From Deinococcus sp. (GTDB lineage: Bacteria; Deinococcota; Deinococci; JACQHA01): a stretch of DNA of 5,156 nucleotides. This document shows, in pieces, positions 1 to 5,156 of the stretch. The stretch is from NCBI GenBank assembly GCA_016199255.1, contig JACQHA010000035.1, forward strand, positions 1 through 5,156, given 5' to 3'. The notes under the pieces are model-generated. The model did not search any database and was not told the origin of the DNA. It saw only the letters and a list, made by a program, of their open reading frames with translations. The position numbers and the translations under genes are program-made. Each line of letters opens with the position of its first letter. The stretch's first letter is position 1.

Positions 1-48
1 CGCCTGGACGAGCGCCAGCCCCACTTCCGCCTGCTCGGGGGGGAATGA
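1..48 (+). CDS. 3' end of an unidentified protein-coding gene (15 codons, partial)
   Basis: The first frame reads 15 sense codons (RLDERQPHFRLLGGE) and ends in TGA at 46-48. Fourteen of the 15 codons end in G or C, which fits the codon use of the genes to the right. The stop lies 19 bases from the stop of the convergent DUF1264 gene, a normal tail-to-tail spacing. The peptide is too short to assign to a family. A second frame across the same bases is also open and nearly as GC-rich at third positions, so the call is tentative. Confidence 0.35.
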   Translation, partial: RLDERQPHFRLLGGE

Positions 49-67
49 GCCACCTTCCCGAATCCCC

Positions 68-676
68 CTACTTCTTTGCCGGTTGGCCCCTCTGCCGCCC
101 CAGGAACCAACCGATGACCAATAGTGCCAGGCCGACAATGACCAGCACAGGTGTAGATAACGTTACAGCACTACTGGCCCTGGTGGCTGGCCCGTCCAGG
201 ATGGTGACGCTGGGGTTCCCCACCGGCTGGCTATTCCGACCAGGGTCCCAGAGCAGGTAGACCTTCCCGTACGTTTCCTCGATGCTGCTCACCACTCGGG
301 CTGCTTCGTCGGCAGAAAGATCAGGCAAGGTGGCTTCAACTTTGGGAATCTCAGTCCGGTGATAATGCCACAGGGCTTTTTCGGCCGCATTGAAACTGTT
401 GTACAGCTGAGGGCCTACGATCACCTCGACGCCCACTAACCTGGCGTCTGGATCGTCACTGGTATACAGTTGACACTCAGTAAGGCCACCGGCCACTCCT
501 TTACAGTAATGGTGGGCAATCATCTCAGCATTGCCCGGGAAGTGTTTCTTGGCATCAATGTGGAGCGTCCAGCCGTCATGGGGTCTGGCCCCTTCTTGAG
601 CGGTTCCGCGCCCCAGCAACGTGGGGATCAGGAAAACAAGAAGCATAACCGGTTTCCAAAAACGAGAAGCACTCAT
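68..676 (-). CDS. Exported, membrane-anchored DUF1264 (OBAP-like) protein
   Basis: The gene encodes 202 residues. Residues 1-26 form a signal peptide: SRFWK, then a hydrophobic stretch (VMLLVFLIPTLL), with likely cleavage after GTA. Residues about 35-145 match my memory of the DUF1264/oil-body-associated-protein family: HHYCKG (55-60), TECQLY (66-71), ARLVGVEVIV (79-87), ALWHYH (101-106) and ETYGKVYLLWD near 134-144. The conserved His, Cys and Trp residues are all present, but the biochemical role of bacterial members is unknown. Residues about 174-192 form a hydrophobic helix followed by a basic tail (GRQRGQPAKK), so the domain should sit outside the membrane, anchored at its C-terminus. The ATG at 676 was chosen because AGGAGGT lies six to seven bases upstream and the signal peptide starts directly there. 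The frame is open back to a TTG at 784, but that extension has no such support and runs up to the divergent promoter. The gene appears intact and monocistronic. Confidence 0.85.
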   Translation of the reverse strand: MSASRFWKPVMLLVFLIPTLLGRGTAQEGARPHDGWTLHIDAKKHFPGNAEMIAHHYCKGVAGGLTECQLYTSDDPDARLVGVEVIVGPQLYNSFNAAEKALWHYHRTEIPKVEATLPDLSADEAARVVSSIEETYGKVYLLWDPGRNSQPVGNPSVTILDGPATRASSAVTLSTPVLVIVGLALLVIGWFLGRQRGQPAKK

Positions 677-681
677 GCCGT

Positions 682-688
682 ACCTCCT
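682..688 (-). promoter_or_regulatory. Shine-Dalgarno site of the DUF1264 gene
   Basis: Read on the minus strand, this is AGGAGGT, a near-perfect anti-16S match. Six bases separate AGGAGG from the ATG at 676-674. It decides the start: the upstream in-frame extension to 784 has nothing comparable. Confidence 0.8.
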
Positions 689-697
689 CTGACTAGC

Positions 698-711
698 TAG
701 CTCAGGAGCTA
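698..711. repeat. 14-bp palindrome in the leader of the DUF1264 gene
   Basis: TAGCTC-AG-GAGCTA has two perfect 6-base arms around a 2-base centre. It overlaps a shorter palindrome (CTAGCTAG, 693-700). It lies 10 bases upstream of the Shine-Dalgarno of the minus-strand gene and just downstream of a TAAAAT box on that strand, where an operator or a leader hairpin could act. There are no following Ts, so it does not look like a terminator. Its function is inferred from position only. Confidence 0.35.
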
Positions 712-720
712 ACGTGCAGT

Positions 721-726
721 ATTTTA
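721..726 (-). promoter_or_regulatory. Possible -10 box for the DUF1264 gene
   Basis: The minus strand reads TAAAAT here, 44 bases upstream of the start codon, in the most AT-rich patch of the intergenic region. No good -35 hexamer sits 16-18 bases upstream; the closest resemblance, TTACCT, is about 20 bases away. It is a weak prediction. Confidence 0.25.
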
Positions 727-784
727 CAGCCCTGGAGCCCTCGAAGAGGTAACCCGGCTCAGTAGCGTTGCCCCCCGAGCCCAA

Positions 785-814
785 TTGACTCCGCTCCCAC
801 CAACCACCTATACT
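785..814 (+). promoter_or_regulatory. Sigma70-type promoter of the cyclase/STAND gene
   Basis: TTGACT (785-790) and TATACT (809-814) are separated by 18 bases. Each hexamer differs from the TTGACA/TATAAT consensus at one position. Transcription would begin near 820, giving a leader of about 23 bases that contains the Shine-Dalgarno. The promoter is intact although the gene it drives is broken. Confidence 0.6.
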
Positions 815-831
815 GCTCCAATCGGCCCGCT

Positions 832-837
832 AGGAGG
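832..837 (+). promoter_or_regulatory. Shine-Dalgarno site of the cyclase/STAND gene
   Basis: AGGAGG is followed by six bases (GCACAG) and the ATG at 844. This fixes the start, which also gives the family's usual N-terminus (a short proline-rich lead, then GNITFLFTDIAGST). Confidence 0.75.
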
Positions 838-843
838 GCACAG

Positions 844-1941
844 ATGCCCCGGCCCCCCTCTGGGAACATCACCTTTCTGTTCACTGATATTGCCGGCAGC
901 ACCAAGCTCTGGGAAGAGCACCCCGATGCCATGAATACTGCCCTGGAGCGGCATGATGCCCTACTCCGGCAGGCCGTCGAAGCCCACCGGGGGTATGTGT
1001 TCAAGACCGTGGGGGATGCCTTTTGTGCTTCCTTCAGCCAGCCAGGGAGCGCCCTAGAGGCAGCCATGGCCGCCCAGCTGGCCCTGCAAGCTGAACCCTG
1101 GCAGGACATTGCCCCCCTCAGGGTGCGGATGGCCTTGCACACTGGCCAGGCGCAGGAACGGGACGGCGATTACTTTGGACCCACCCTCAACCAGTATGAA
1201 GCAGTACAGCTCTTCATCGCCCGGGCCCAGGCGGTGCAACCCAGCTTCCAGGTGACAGGGCAAAACGCCCCGGCGGTGCTGCAGATCTGCCAGCAGCTGG
1301 ATGGCATCCCGCTGGCGCTGGAACTGGCCGCCGCCCGGGTGAAAGTGTTGTCCGTTCAGAAACTGGCGGAACGGCTCAATGACCGCTTCCACCTGCTCAC
1401 CGGTGGCAGCCGCACCGCCCTGCCCCGCCAGCAGACCTTGAAGGCGGCCATTGACTGGAGCTATGACCTGCTATCTGAGCCGGAGCAAGCCCTGTTCCAG
1501 CGCCTGTCGGTATTTCGCGGTGGCTGGACCCTGGAGGCAGCCGAAGCGGTGTGCGCCGGCGGGGTGGTGGCAGCAGCTGACGGGCTGGACCTTTTGGCGC
1601 AGCTGGTGCAGAAATCGCTGGTGGAAATGGAAGAGCGGCAGGGCGAACCGCGCTACCGGCTCTTGGAGACCGTGCGCCTGTACAGCCAGGAGAAGCTAGA
1701 GGCCTCAGGTGAGGCCAAAGCCTGGCGCTGGCGCCAGGCGGGCTTTTTCCTGGCCCTGGCAGAGCAGGCCGAGCCGGAGCTGACTGGGCCCCAGCAGCAA
1801 CAGTGGCTCGAGCGATTAAGAGTACGAGCCGGCCACCAGCCTGCAAAGCCAGAGCCTGGCGCTGTACCAGGAGCTGGGGGATCAGCCAGGCATGTCGCTG
1901 GCGCTAAACAACCTGGGCAATGTGGCCTGGGCCCGGGGTGA
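844..1941 (+). CDS. 5' piece: half cyclase domain fused to the ATPase C-terminal (ARC2/winged-helix) region
   Basis: The frame encodes 365 residues. Residues 8-116 are the first part of a class III adenylate/guanylate cyclase. Both metal-binding aspartates are present (D15 in FLFTDIAGST, D58 in KTVGD), along with the purine-contacting K54 and the asparagine of 'GPTLN' (N116). The fold then stops: the usual following arginine (N-x-x-x-R) and the rest of the domain are absent. Residues 118-325 are the back end of a STAND module, with QYEAVQLF, the GIPLALELAAAR motif (154-165), LPRQQTLKAAIDWSYDLL and a winged-helix region to WLERL. There is no P-loop, Walker B or sensor motif. The last 40 residues are out-of-frame translation of the TPR region and resemble nothing. 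With a good promoter and ribosome-binding site it may still be expressed, but I expect neither cyclase nor ATPase activity. Confidence 0.7.
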   Translation: MPRPPSGNITFLFTDIAGSTKLWEEHPDAMNTALERHDALLRQAVEAHRGYVFKTVGDAFCASFSQPGSALEAAMAAQLALQAEPWQDIAPLRVRMALHTGQAQERDGDYFGPTLNQYEAVQLFIARAQAVQPSFQVTGQNAPAVLQICQQLDGIPLALELAAARVKVLSVQKLAERLNDRFHLLTGGSRTALPRQQTLKAAIDWSYDLLSEPEQALFQRLSVFRGGWTLEAAEAVCAGGVVAAADGLDLLAQLVQKSLVEMEERQGEPRYRLLETVRLYSQEKLEASGEAKAWRWRQAGFFLALAEQAEPELTGPQQQQWLERLRVRAGHQPAKPEPGAVPGAGGSARHVAGAKQPGQCGLGPG

Positions 1942-2422
1942 CCATTCAGGGGCCCGGTCGCTCTATGAGCAGAGCCTGACCATCAGCCGGGCCTTGGCGG
2001 ACCAGCGCGGCATGGCCATCGTCCTGGGCAACCTGGGGATCTTGGCCTTCGAGCAAGGTGACTATGAAGGAGCTCAGCGCTTGTATGAGGAAACCTTGGC
2101 GCTCAGCCAGGCGCTGGGGAACAAGTGGGTCACGGCTAGAGCGCTCAACCACCTAGGCGATGTCGCCAGGGTCCAGAGCGACTATGGGCGGGCGCGAGGC
2201 TTGTATGAGCAGAGCGTGGCCTTGTGCCGGGAGATCGGCAACAAGGAGGGCATCGCCGTAGCCCTGGTCAACCTGGGGCGGGTGGCGGTGGACCAGGGCG
2301 ACCTGGCCAGGGCACGGAGTTTCTATGAGGAAAGCTTGCCCATCTGCCGGGAAATTGGGGACAAACTGGTCATGGCCCAGGGTTGGTCGGCAGTAGCCAG
2401 GATCTTGCGCGCCGAGGGCCGA
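1820..2422 (+). repeat. Five tandem TPR units (120-bp period)
   Basis: The units begin at 1820, 1943, 2063, 2183 and 2303. The first is 41 codons and the other four are 40. The pattern is Y-x-x-A-x-x-L-Y-E-x-S-L-x-L-x-R-x-x-G-(D/N)-K...A-L-x-N-L-G-x-V-A-x-x-Q-G-D, the TPR-12-like form common in STAND proteins. Units 4 and 5 (both containing CREIG(N/D)K) are most alike. The DNA-level repetition makes this segment prone to unequal crossing-over and to misassembly. Confidence 0.8.
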
Positions 2423-2701
2423 CCCTGGCAGGCGGCCCAGCTGCTCGGGGCCGTGAAAGCTCTGCTCCAGGCCATGGGTGCTGCCCTCAACCGCTCAGAG
2501 CAAGCCAAGTATGAGCACACTGTATCCGCCCTGCGCCAGGAACTGGGAGAGGCCGCTCTGGAACAAGCTTTCTCAGCAGGGCGGGTGCTGTCCCTGGAGC
2601 AGGCCCTGGGCTTGGCCCTGGAACGGCCCTTGACCAAGCCGGCCACCTCCCTTCCCCAGGGCCAGCCTGCCGCTGCTGCACAGCACCCAGTGGTGAACTA
2701 A
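1892..2701 (+). CDS. 3' piece: TPR array and conserved C-terminal cap
   Basis: The frame encodes 269 residues from the first ATG. The TPR reading frame actually opens at 1820, directly after a TAA at 1817-1819, so the first repeat begins before any start codon. No convincing Shine-Dalgarno precedes 1892, and the overlap of 50 bases with the upstream frame is a by-product of the frameshift. After the repeats comes the family's C-terminal cap: QAAQLLGAVKALLQAMGAALNRSE, then YEHTVSALRQELGEAALEQAFSAGRVLSLEQAL. The paralogue has the matching ARLCGAAEARREALGAPLPP and WATGRAMSLEQAV. About 25 extra residues rich in Pro, Ala and Gln follow, to TAA at 2699-2701. In the parental protein this part would be the ligand-sensing or autoinhibitory arm. 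It is probably untranslated now. Confidence 0.65.
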   Translation: MSLALNNLGNVAWARGDHSGARSLYEQSLTISRALADQRGMAIVLGNLGILAFEQGDYEGAQRLYEETLALSQALGNKWVTARALNHLGDVARVQSDYGRARGLYEQSVALCREIGNKEGIAVALVNLGRVAVDQGDLARARSFYEESLPICREIGDKLVMAQGWSAVARILRAEGRPWQAAQLLGAVKALLQAMGAALNRSEQAKYEHTVSALRQELGEAALEQAFSAGRVLSLEQALGLALERPLTKPATSLPQGQPAAAAQHPVVN

Positions 2702-2702
2702 G

Positions 2703-2899
2703 AGACGGCCCTTCGCCTCCTGGCCCGAGTTAAAGCGCTTCGTCCTGAAGGGGGCGCTCATGTTGCGTGTCTGGTCGGATTCGGCGATGTCGTAGTGCCC
2801 GAGCCAGCCGAGATCAGCTACCCCACTCTCTTAGACCTACCGGCCCCACGGCTTCGCGGATATTCCCGTGAGAGTGTCATCGCCGAGAAGTTTCAAGCA
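2703..2899 (+). pseudogene. Remnant of an AbiEii/AbiGii-type nucleotidyltransferase toxin gene
   Basis: Two fragments in different frames match successive parts of the AbiEii family as I know it. Fragment 1 (about 2703-2774) reads 'ELKRFVLKGALMLRVW', the N-terminal RFVLKGA block just before the catalytic motif; its frame is closed upstream by TGA at 2694 and downstream by TAG at 2793. Fragment 2 (about 2774-2899), shifted by one frame, reads 'GFGDVVVP', 'YPTLLDLPAPRLRGY' and 'ESVIAEKFQA', the C-terminal half's signature. Everything between, including the D-x-D metal-binding motif, is gone, and the N-terminus and the part after AEKFQA are missing as well. Family knowledge: AbiEii toxins are nucleotidyltransferases of type IV toxin-antitoxin or abortive-infection systems, paired with an AbiEi antitoxin. 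No antitoxin is visible here. The following 139 bases (2900-3038) contain no recognisable gene. Confidence 0.7.
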
Positions 2900-3038
2900 G
2901 AGGCAAATTTGTGTGGCTTTGAGAGTTTTGGGCCATCGTGGACGGTATTCGAACTCTTTTCCTCACGCTTACCCCGGAGGTGCAGACAATCTTCAATGAC
3001 TTGAAACACCTGGTACCGGTCCGTTGAGCCCGTGCTGG

Positions 3039-5156
3039 CTATGAAGATTCTGCTATATGAGCCGTGTCCGCCGTGGCGTAGGCTACGGCCTGCTCCAGGG
3101 ACATCGCCCGTCCGGTCGCCCAGGCTGCGGCACACGTGGCCTCGTCCAGCTCGCTGCGCAGATGAGCTACCTGGCGCTCATAGTCAGCTCGGTCAGCCGG
3201 TGGCAGGGGAGCACCCAGGGCCTCGCGCCGGGCCTCGGCTGCCCCACACAGCCGCGCCGCCCGTGCTGGCTGCCCCTGTCCTCCCGCCACCTGTGCTAAG
3301 CCCTCTAGACACTCGACGATGGTGAGCTTGAGGCCTAGTCTCTGACACAGCACTAAGCTCTCCTTCAGGGAACTCGTGGCCCGCTGGTCATCCCCCTGAC
3401 TGCAAGCCACGAGCCCCAAGGTGGTGAGCGCAGCAGCGATGTTCTGCTGGGCTCCTATTTCCTGGGAGAGGGCTAAACTCTGCTCCCCCAATGCCAGCGC
3501 CCGCCCATAATTCCCCTGGCAGCGCGCTGTCAGGGCCAGGTTGTTGAGCGCATTGGCCATGCCCCATTTCTCTCCTCGCTTCTGATACAGGGCCAGGCTC
3601 TCCTCCAGCAGCGCTAAAGCCCGCTGGTAGTCTCCCTGAGACCGGGCCACCATCCCCAGGTAGAGGAGTGAGAAGGGCACACCTCGATGGTCGCTTGCCC
3701 ATTTCTGTTGGAGGGCTAAGCTCTCCTCACAGAGCGCTGCCGCCTGCTGATAGTCGCCTTGCTGGAGCGCCACTACCCCTAAGCCTTGGAGCGAGTCGGC
3801 AGCGCCAGATTCGTCGCCCACTTCCCGGCAGAGAGCCAAAGTCTCCTGGAAGAGCATCGTCGCCCGCTCGTAATCACCTTGCCAGAGTGCCGCCCGAGCT
3901 AGACTGAGCTTTACGTCAGAGATAGCGATGCCTCCTTGATCCCCTAGTTCCCGCAACAGCTTCATGCTCTCCTCTAACTGCCCCACCATCTGCCCGTAGT
4001 CACCTCGCCAGAGGGCCACCATCCCCAAAAGGGAGAGTGACAAGGCCATGCCCCGCCTGTCCCCTAGTTCTCGGTTTAGGGTGAGGCCCTCCTGCAAGAG
4101 GCTGGTCGCCCGCGCGTAGTCATCCTGGTTCAGAACTGACAATCCCATCACGAGCAGTGACCAAGCCGCGCCCGGCTTATCTCCCAGCTCCCGGTAAAGC
4201 GCCAAGCTCTCTGCCAAGAGCTCTATCGCCCGCTCATAGGTCTCCGCCAGCACCCCTGCTCCAAAGAGTCCCTTGGCTCGCGCCACAGCCGAGGCCGTGC
4301 CACACCCTGCCAGCACGCCCTCGAGCCAGGCCCGTCCCTCATTCCGGTACCCGCGCCTATCCCAGAACCAGGATAGCGCCCCTGCCAGCCGCAGCCCCGC
4401 CTCACTCCCCTCTACTTGACTCCACGTCAGTGCTGCCCGGAGGTTGTCGTGCTCCGTCTCCAGCCGCTCTAGCCACACCCTCTGCTCCCCACCCCAAAGC
4501 TCCGGCTCCGCCCGCTCCGCTAACGCCAGATACCAGTCCCGGTGCCGCCGGCGCACGCTGGCCTCTTCGCCTGCCTCCTGCAGCTTCTCCCCGCCGTACT
4601 GCCGCACCGTCTCTAGGAGCCAGTAGCGTTCCCCTTCCCCTGGACGCTCTACCAGGGACTTGCCCACCAGCCGGCCCAGCAGCTCCAGAACCTGGGGCTC
4701 GGTAACGTCCCCCCCGGCACAAACCGCCTCTGCTGCCTCTACTGTGAACCCTCCGGCAAACACTGCCAGCCGACGCAACAACACTTGCTCCGGGTCCGAC
4801 AGCAGTCCATAGCTCCAGTCCATCGTCGCCCGCAAGGTCTGATGCCTGGGTAAGGCGGTCGGGTCGCCGCGGGTGAGCAGGTGGAACCGGTCGTCCAGCC
4901 GCGCAGCCAGCTCCTTGACCGACAGTACGTCCATCCATGCTGCCGCCAGCTCCAAGGCCAGCGGCATCCCATCCAACCGTTGGCACACCTGGGCCACCGC
5001 TGGGGCGTTCTGAGGTGTTAGGGCAAAGCTGGGCAGGACTGCCGCCGCCCGCTCCACGAACAACTCAACCGCCCCATACTGCGGCAGCCGCTCCATCGGT
5101 GGCAGCTGCTGGGGGTCGGGCACCGCCAGGGAGGGCACCCGCCAGGTGGTCTCGCC
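3039..5156 (-). CDS. STAND (NB-ARC-type) ATPase with TPR array, C-terminal 705 residues (5' end outside window)
   Basis: The frame is open from the right edge to TAG at 3041-3039. The visible protein begins GETTWRVPSLAVPDP, which in this family follows the sensor motif of the nucleotide-binding domain, so the P-loop, Walker B and any N-terminal effector lie beyond the window. The GTG at 5138 is an internal valine codon, not a start. Next come the ARC2 region (QYGAVELF, GMPLALELAAA), LPRHQTLRATMDWSYGLL, a winged-helix region, WLERLETEHDNLRAAL, a helical linker, eight TPR units and the C-terminal cap ending MSLEQAVAYATADTAHIAESS. The reading frame shows no break. STAND proteins are signal-dependent ATP switches in which the TPRs sense a ligand and the N-terminal domain gives the output; here neither ligand nor output can be read. 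The gene is convergent with, and paralogous to, the broken gene at 844-2701. A cyclase, LuxR-HTH or BTAD N-terminus is possible. Confidence 0.9.
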   Translation of the reverse strand, partial: GETTWRVPSLAVPDPQQLPPMERLPQYGAVELFVERAAAVLPSFALTPQNAPAVAQVCQRLDGMPLALELAAAWMDVLSVKELAARLDDRFHLLTRGDPTALPRHQTLRATMDWSYGLLSDPEQVLLRRLAVFAGGFTVEAAEAVCAGGDVTEPQVLELLGRLVGKSLVERPGEGERYWLLETVRQYGGEKLQEAGEEASVRRRHRDWYLALAERAEPELWGGEQRVWLERLETEHDNLRAALTWSQVEGSEAGLRLAGALSWFWDRRGYRNEGRAWLEGVLAGCGTASAVARAKGLFGAGVLAETYERAIELLAESLALYRELGDKPGAAWSLLVMGLSVLNQDDYARATSLLQEGLTLNRELGDRRGMALSLSLLGMVALWRGDYGQMVGQLEESMKLLRELGDQGGIAISDVKLSLARAALWQGDYERATMLFQETLALCREVGDESGAADSLQGLGVVALQQGDYQQAAALCEESLALQQKWASDHRGVPFSLLYLGMVARSQGDYQRALALLEESLALYQKRGEKWGMANALNNLALTARCQGNYGRALALGEQSLALSQEIGAQQNIAAALTTLGLVACSQGDDQRATSSLKESLVLCQRLGLKLTIVECLEGLAQVAGGQGQPARAARLCGAAEARREALGAPLPPADRADYERQVAHLRSELDEATCAAAWATGRAMSLEQAVAYATADTAHIAESS
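3270..4238 (-). repeat. Eight tandem TPR units (about 120-bp period)
   Basis: Read on the minus strand, eight consecutive units run from YERAIELLAESLALYRELGD to the unit starting DQRATSSLKE. Six are exactly 40 codons, one is 42 and one is 41. Most begin with Y and end with QGD or a variant. The cap (PARAARLCGAAEA) follows directly. It has three more units than the five left in the broken paralogue. Confidence 0.85.

Larger units (their letters stand above)
844..2701 (+). pseudogene. Broken cyclase/STAND-ATPase/TPR gene with two internal deletions
   Basis: Read together, the two frames here follow the order of one family: class III nucleotide cyclase, NB-ARC-type STAND ATPase, winged helix, TPR array and a conserved C-terminal cap. 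The homologous minus-strand gene at the right of the window supplies the comparison. Two blocks are missing. At about 1189-1195 the cyclase breaks off after 'GPTLN' and resumes, in frame, at 'QYEAVQLF' in the last part of the ATPase; family knowledge suggests some hundreds of residues are gone, including Walker A and Walker B. At about 1816-1822 'WLERL' is joined to 'EYEPATSL' in another frame; the paralogue has 73 residues between these points. The remaining parts keep good family motifs and high-GC codon use, so decay looks recent. An assembly error at a repetitive family is the main alternative. Confidence 0.75.

Noticed and set aside
677..784. N-terminal extension of the DUF1264 protein to a TTG at 784
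   Set aside because: The extension adds 36 residues in front of a clear signal peptide, lacks a Shine-Dalgarno, and abuts the divergent promoter. The ATG at 676 has an ideal ribosome-binding site.
1397..1846. Long minus-strand open frame of 149 codons across the winged-helix region
   Set aside because: It is an antisense shadow in GC-rich DNA. Its Pro/Ala/Arg-rich translation has no family features, and the plus strand here carries unmistakable STAND motifs.
2847..2870. CACGG...CCGTG inverted repeat as a shared terminator for the convergent genes
   Set aside because: The stem is only five base pairs with a loop of about 14, there is no T tract on either side, and it lies within the AbiEii coding remnant.
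2795..3004. A free-standing 69-residue gene starting with GTG at 2795
   Set aside because: The first 35 residues are an internal block of AbiEii, the frame extends upstream without a start, and there is no ribosome-binding site. It is part of the toxin remnant.
4157..4986. Open frames on both strands (182 codons plus, 194 codons minus) inside the right-hand gene
   Set aside because: The products are low-complexity, rich in Pro, Ala, Arg and Gly, and overlap the conserved frame of the STAND/TPR protein completely.
5136..5138. GTG as the start codon of the right-hand STAND protein
   Set aside because: The frame continues to the window edge with GETTWR, which belongs to the conserved 'GETTWRVPSLA' segment of the nucleotide-binding domain. 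The GTG is its valine.

Overview
The window is GC-rich and reads like a chromosomal stretch from a Chloroflexota-type bacterium. That placement is inference: it rests on the characteristic N-terminus of a class III cyclase fused to a STAND ATPase and TPR repeats ('GNITFLFTDIAGSTKLWEEHP'), two copies of that family side by side, and high-GC codon use. No rRNA, tRNA, CRISPR array or insertion sequence is visible.

Layout from left to right. Bases 1-48 look like the last 15 codons of an unidentified plus-strand gene. Next, on the minus strand (68-676), is an intact gene for an exported DUF1264/OBAP-family protein with a signal peptide and a C-terminal membrane anchor. A divergent intergenic region (677-843) follows. 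It holds a good sigma70-type promoter and Shine-Dalgarno for the rightward gene, and a strong Shine-Dalgarno plus a 14-bp palindrome in front of the leftward gene. From 844 to 2701 runs a broken cyclase/STAND/TPR gene with two internal deletions. The first, near 1191, is in frame and removes the second half of the cyclase and all of the NTP-binding part of the ATPase. The second, near 1816-1822, shifts the frame between the winged-helix region and the TPR array. Directly downstream (about 2703-2899) is a decayed AbiEii-type nucleotidyltransferase toxin gene. It has also lost its middle, including the catalytic motif, and changed frame at the scar. The remaining bases, 2900-3038, show no convincing gene or terminator. 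The minus strand from 3039 to the right edge carries the C-terminal 705 codons of a second, apparently intact STAND/TPR protein; its P-loop and N-terminal domain lie outside the window.

The two STAND/TPR genes are convergent paralogues, with the toxin remnant between their 3' ends. The window is therefore best read as a decaying accessory region: an intact signalling STAND ATPase, the wreck of its paralogue, and the remains of a toxin-antitoxin or abortive-infection gene. I see no convincing new biological system. The most notable feature is three gene-internal deletion scars within about 1.6 kb, with promoter and ribosome-binding site left intact upstream.
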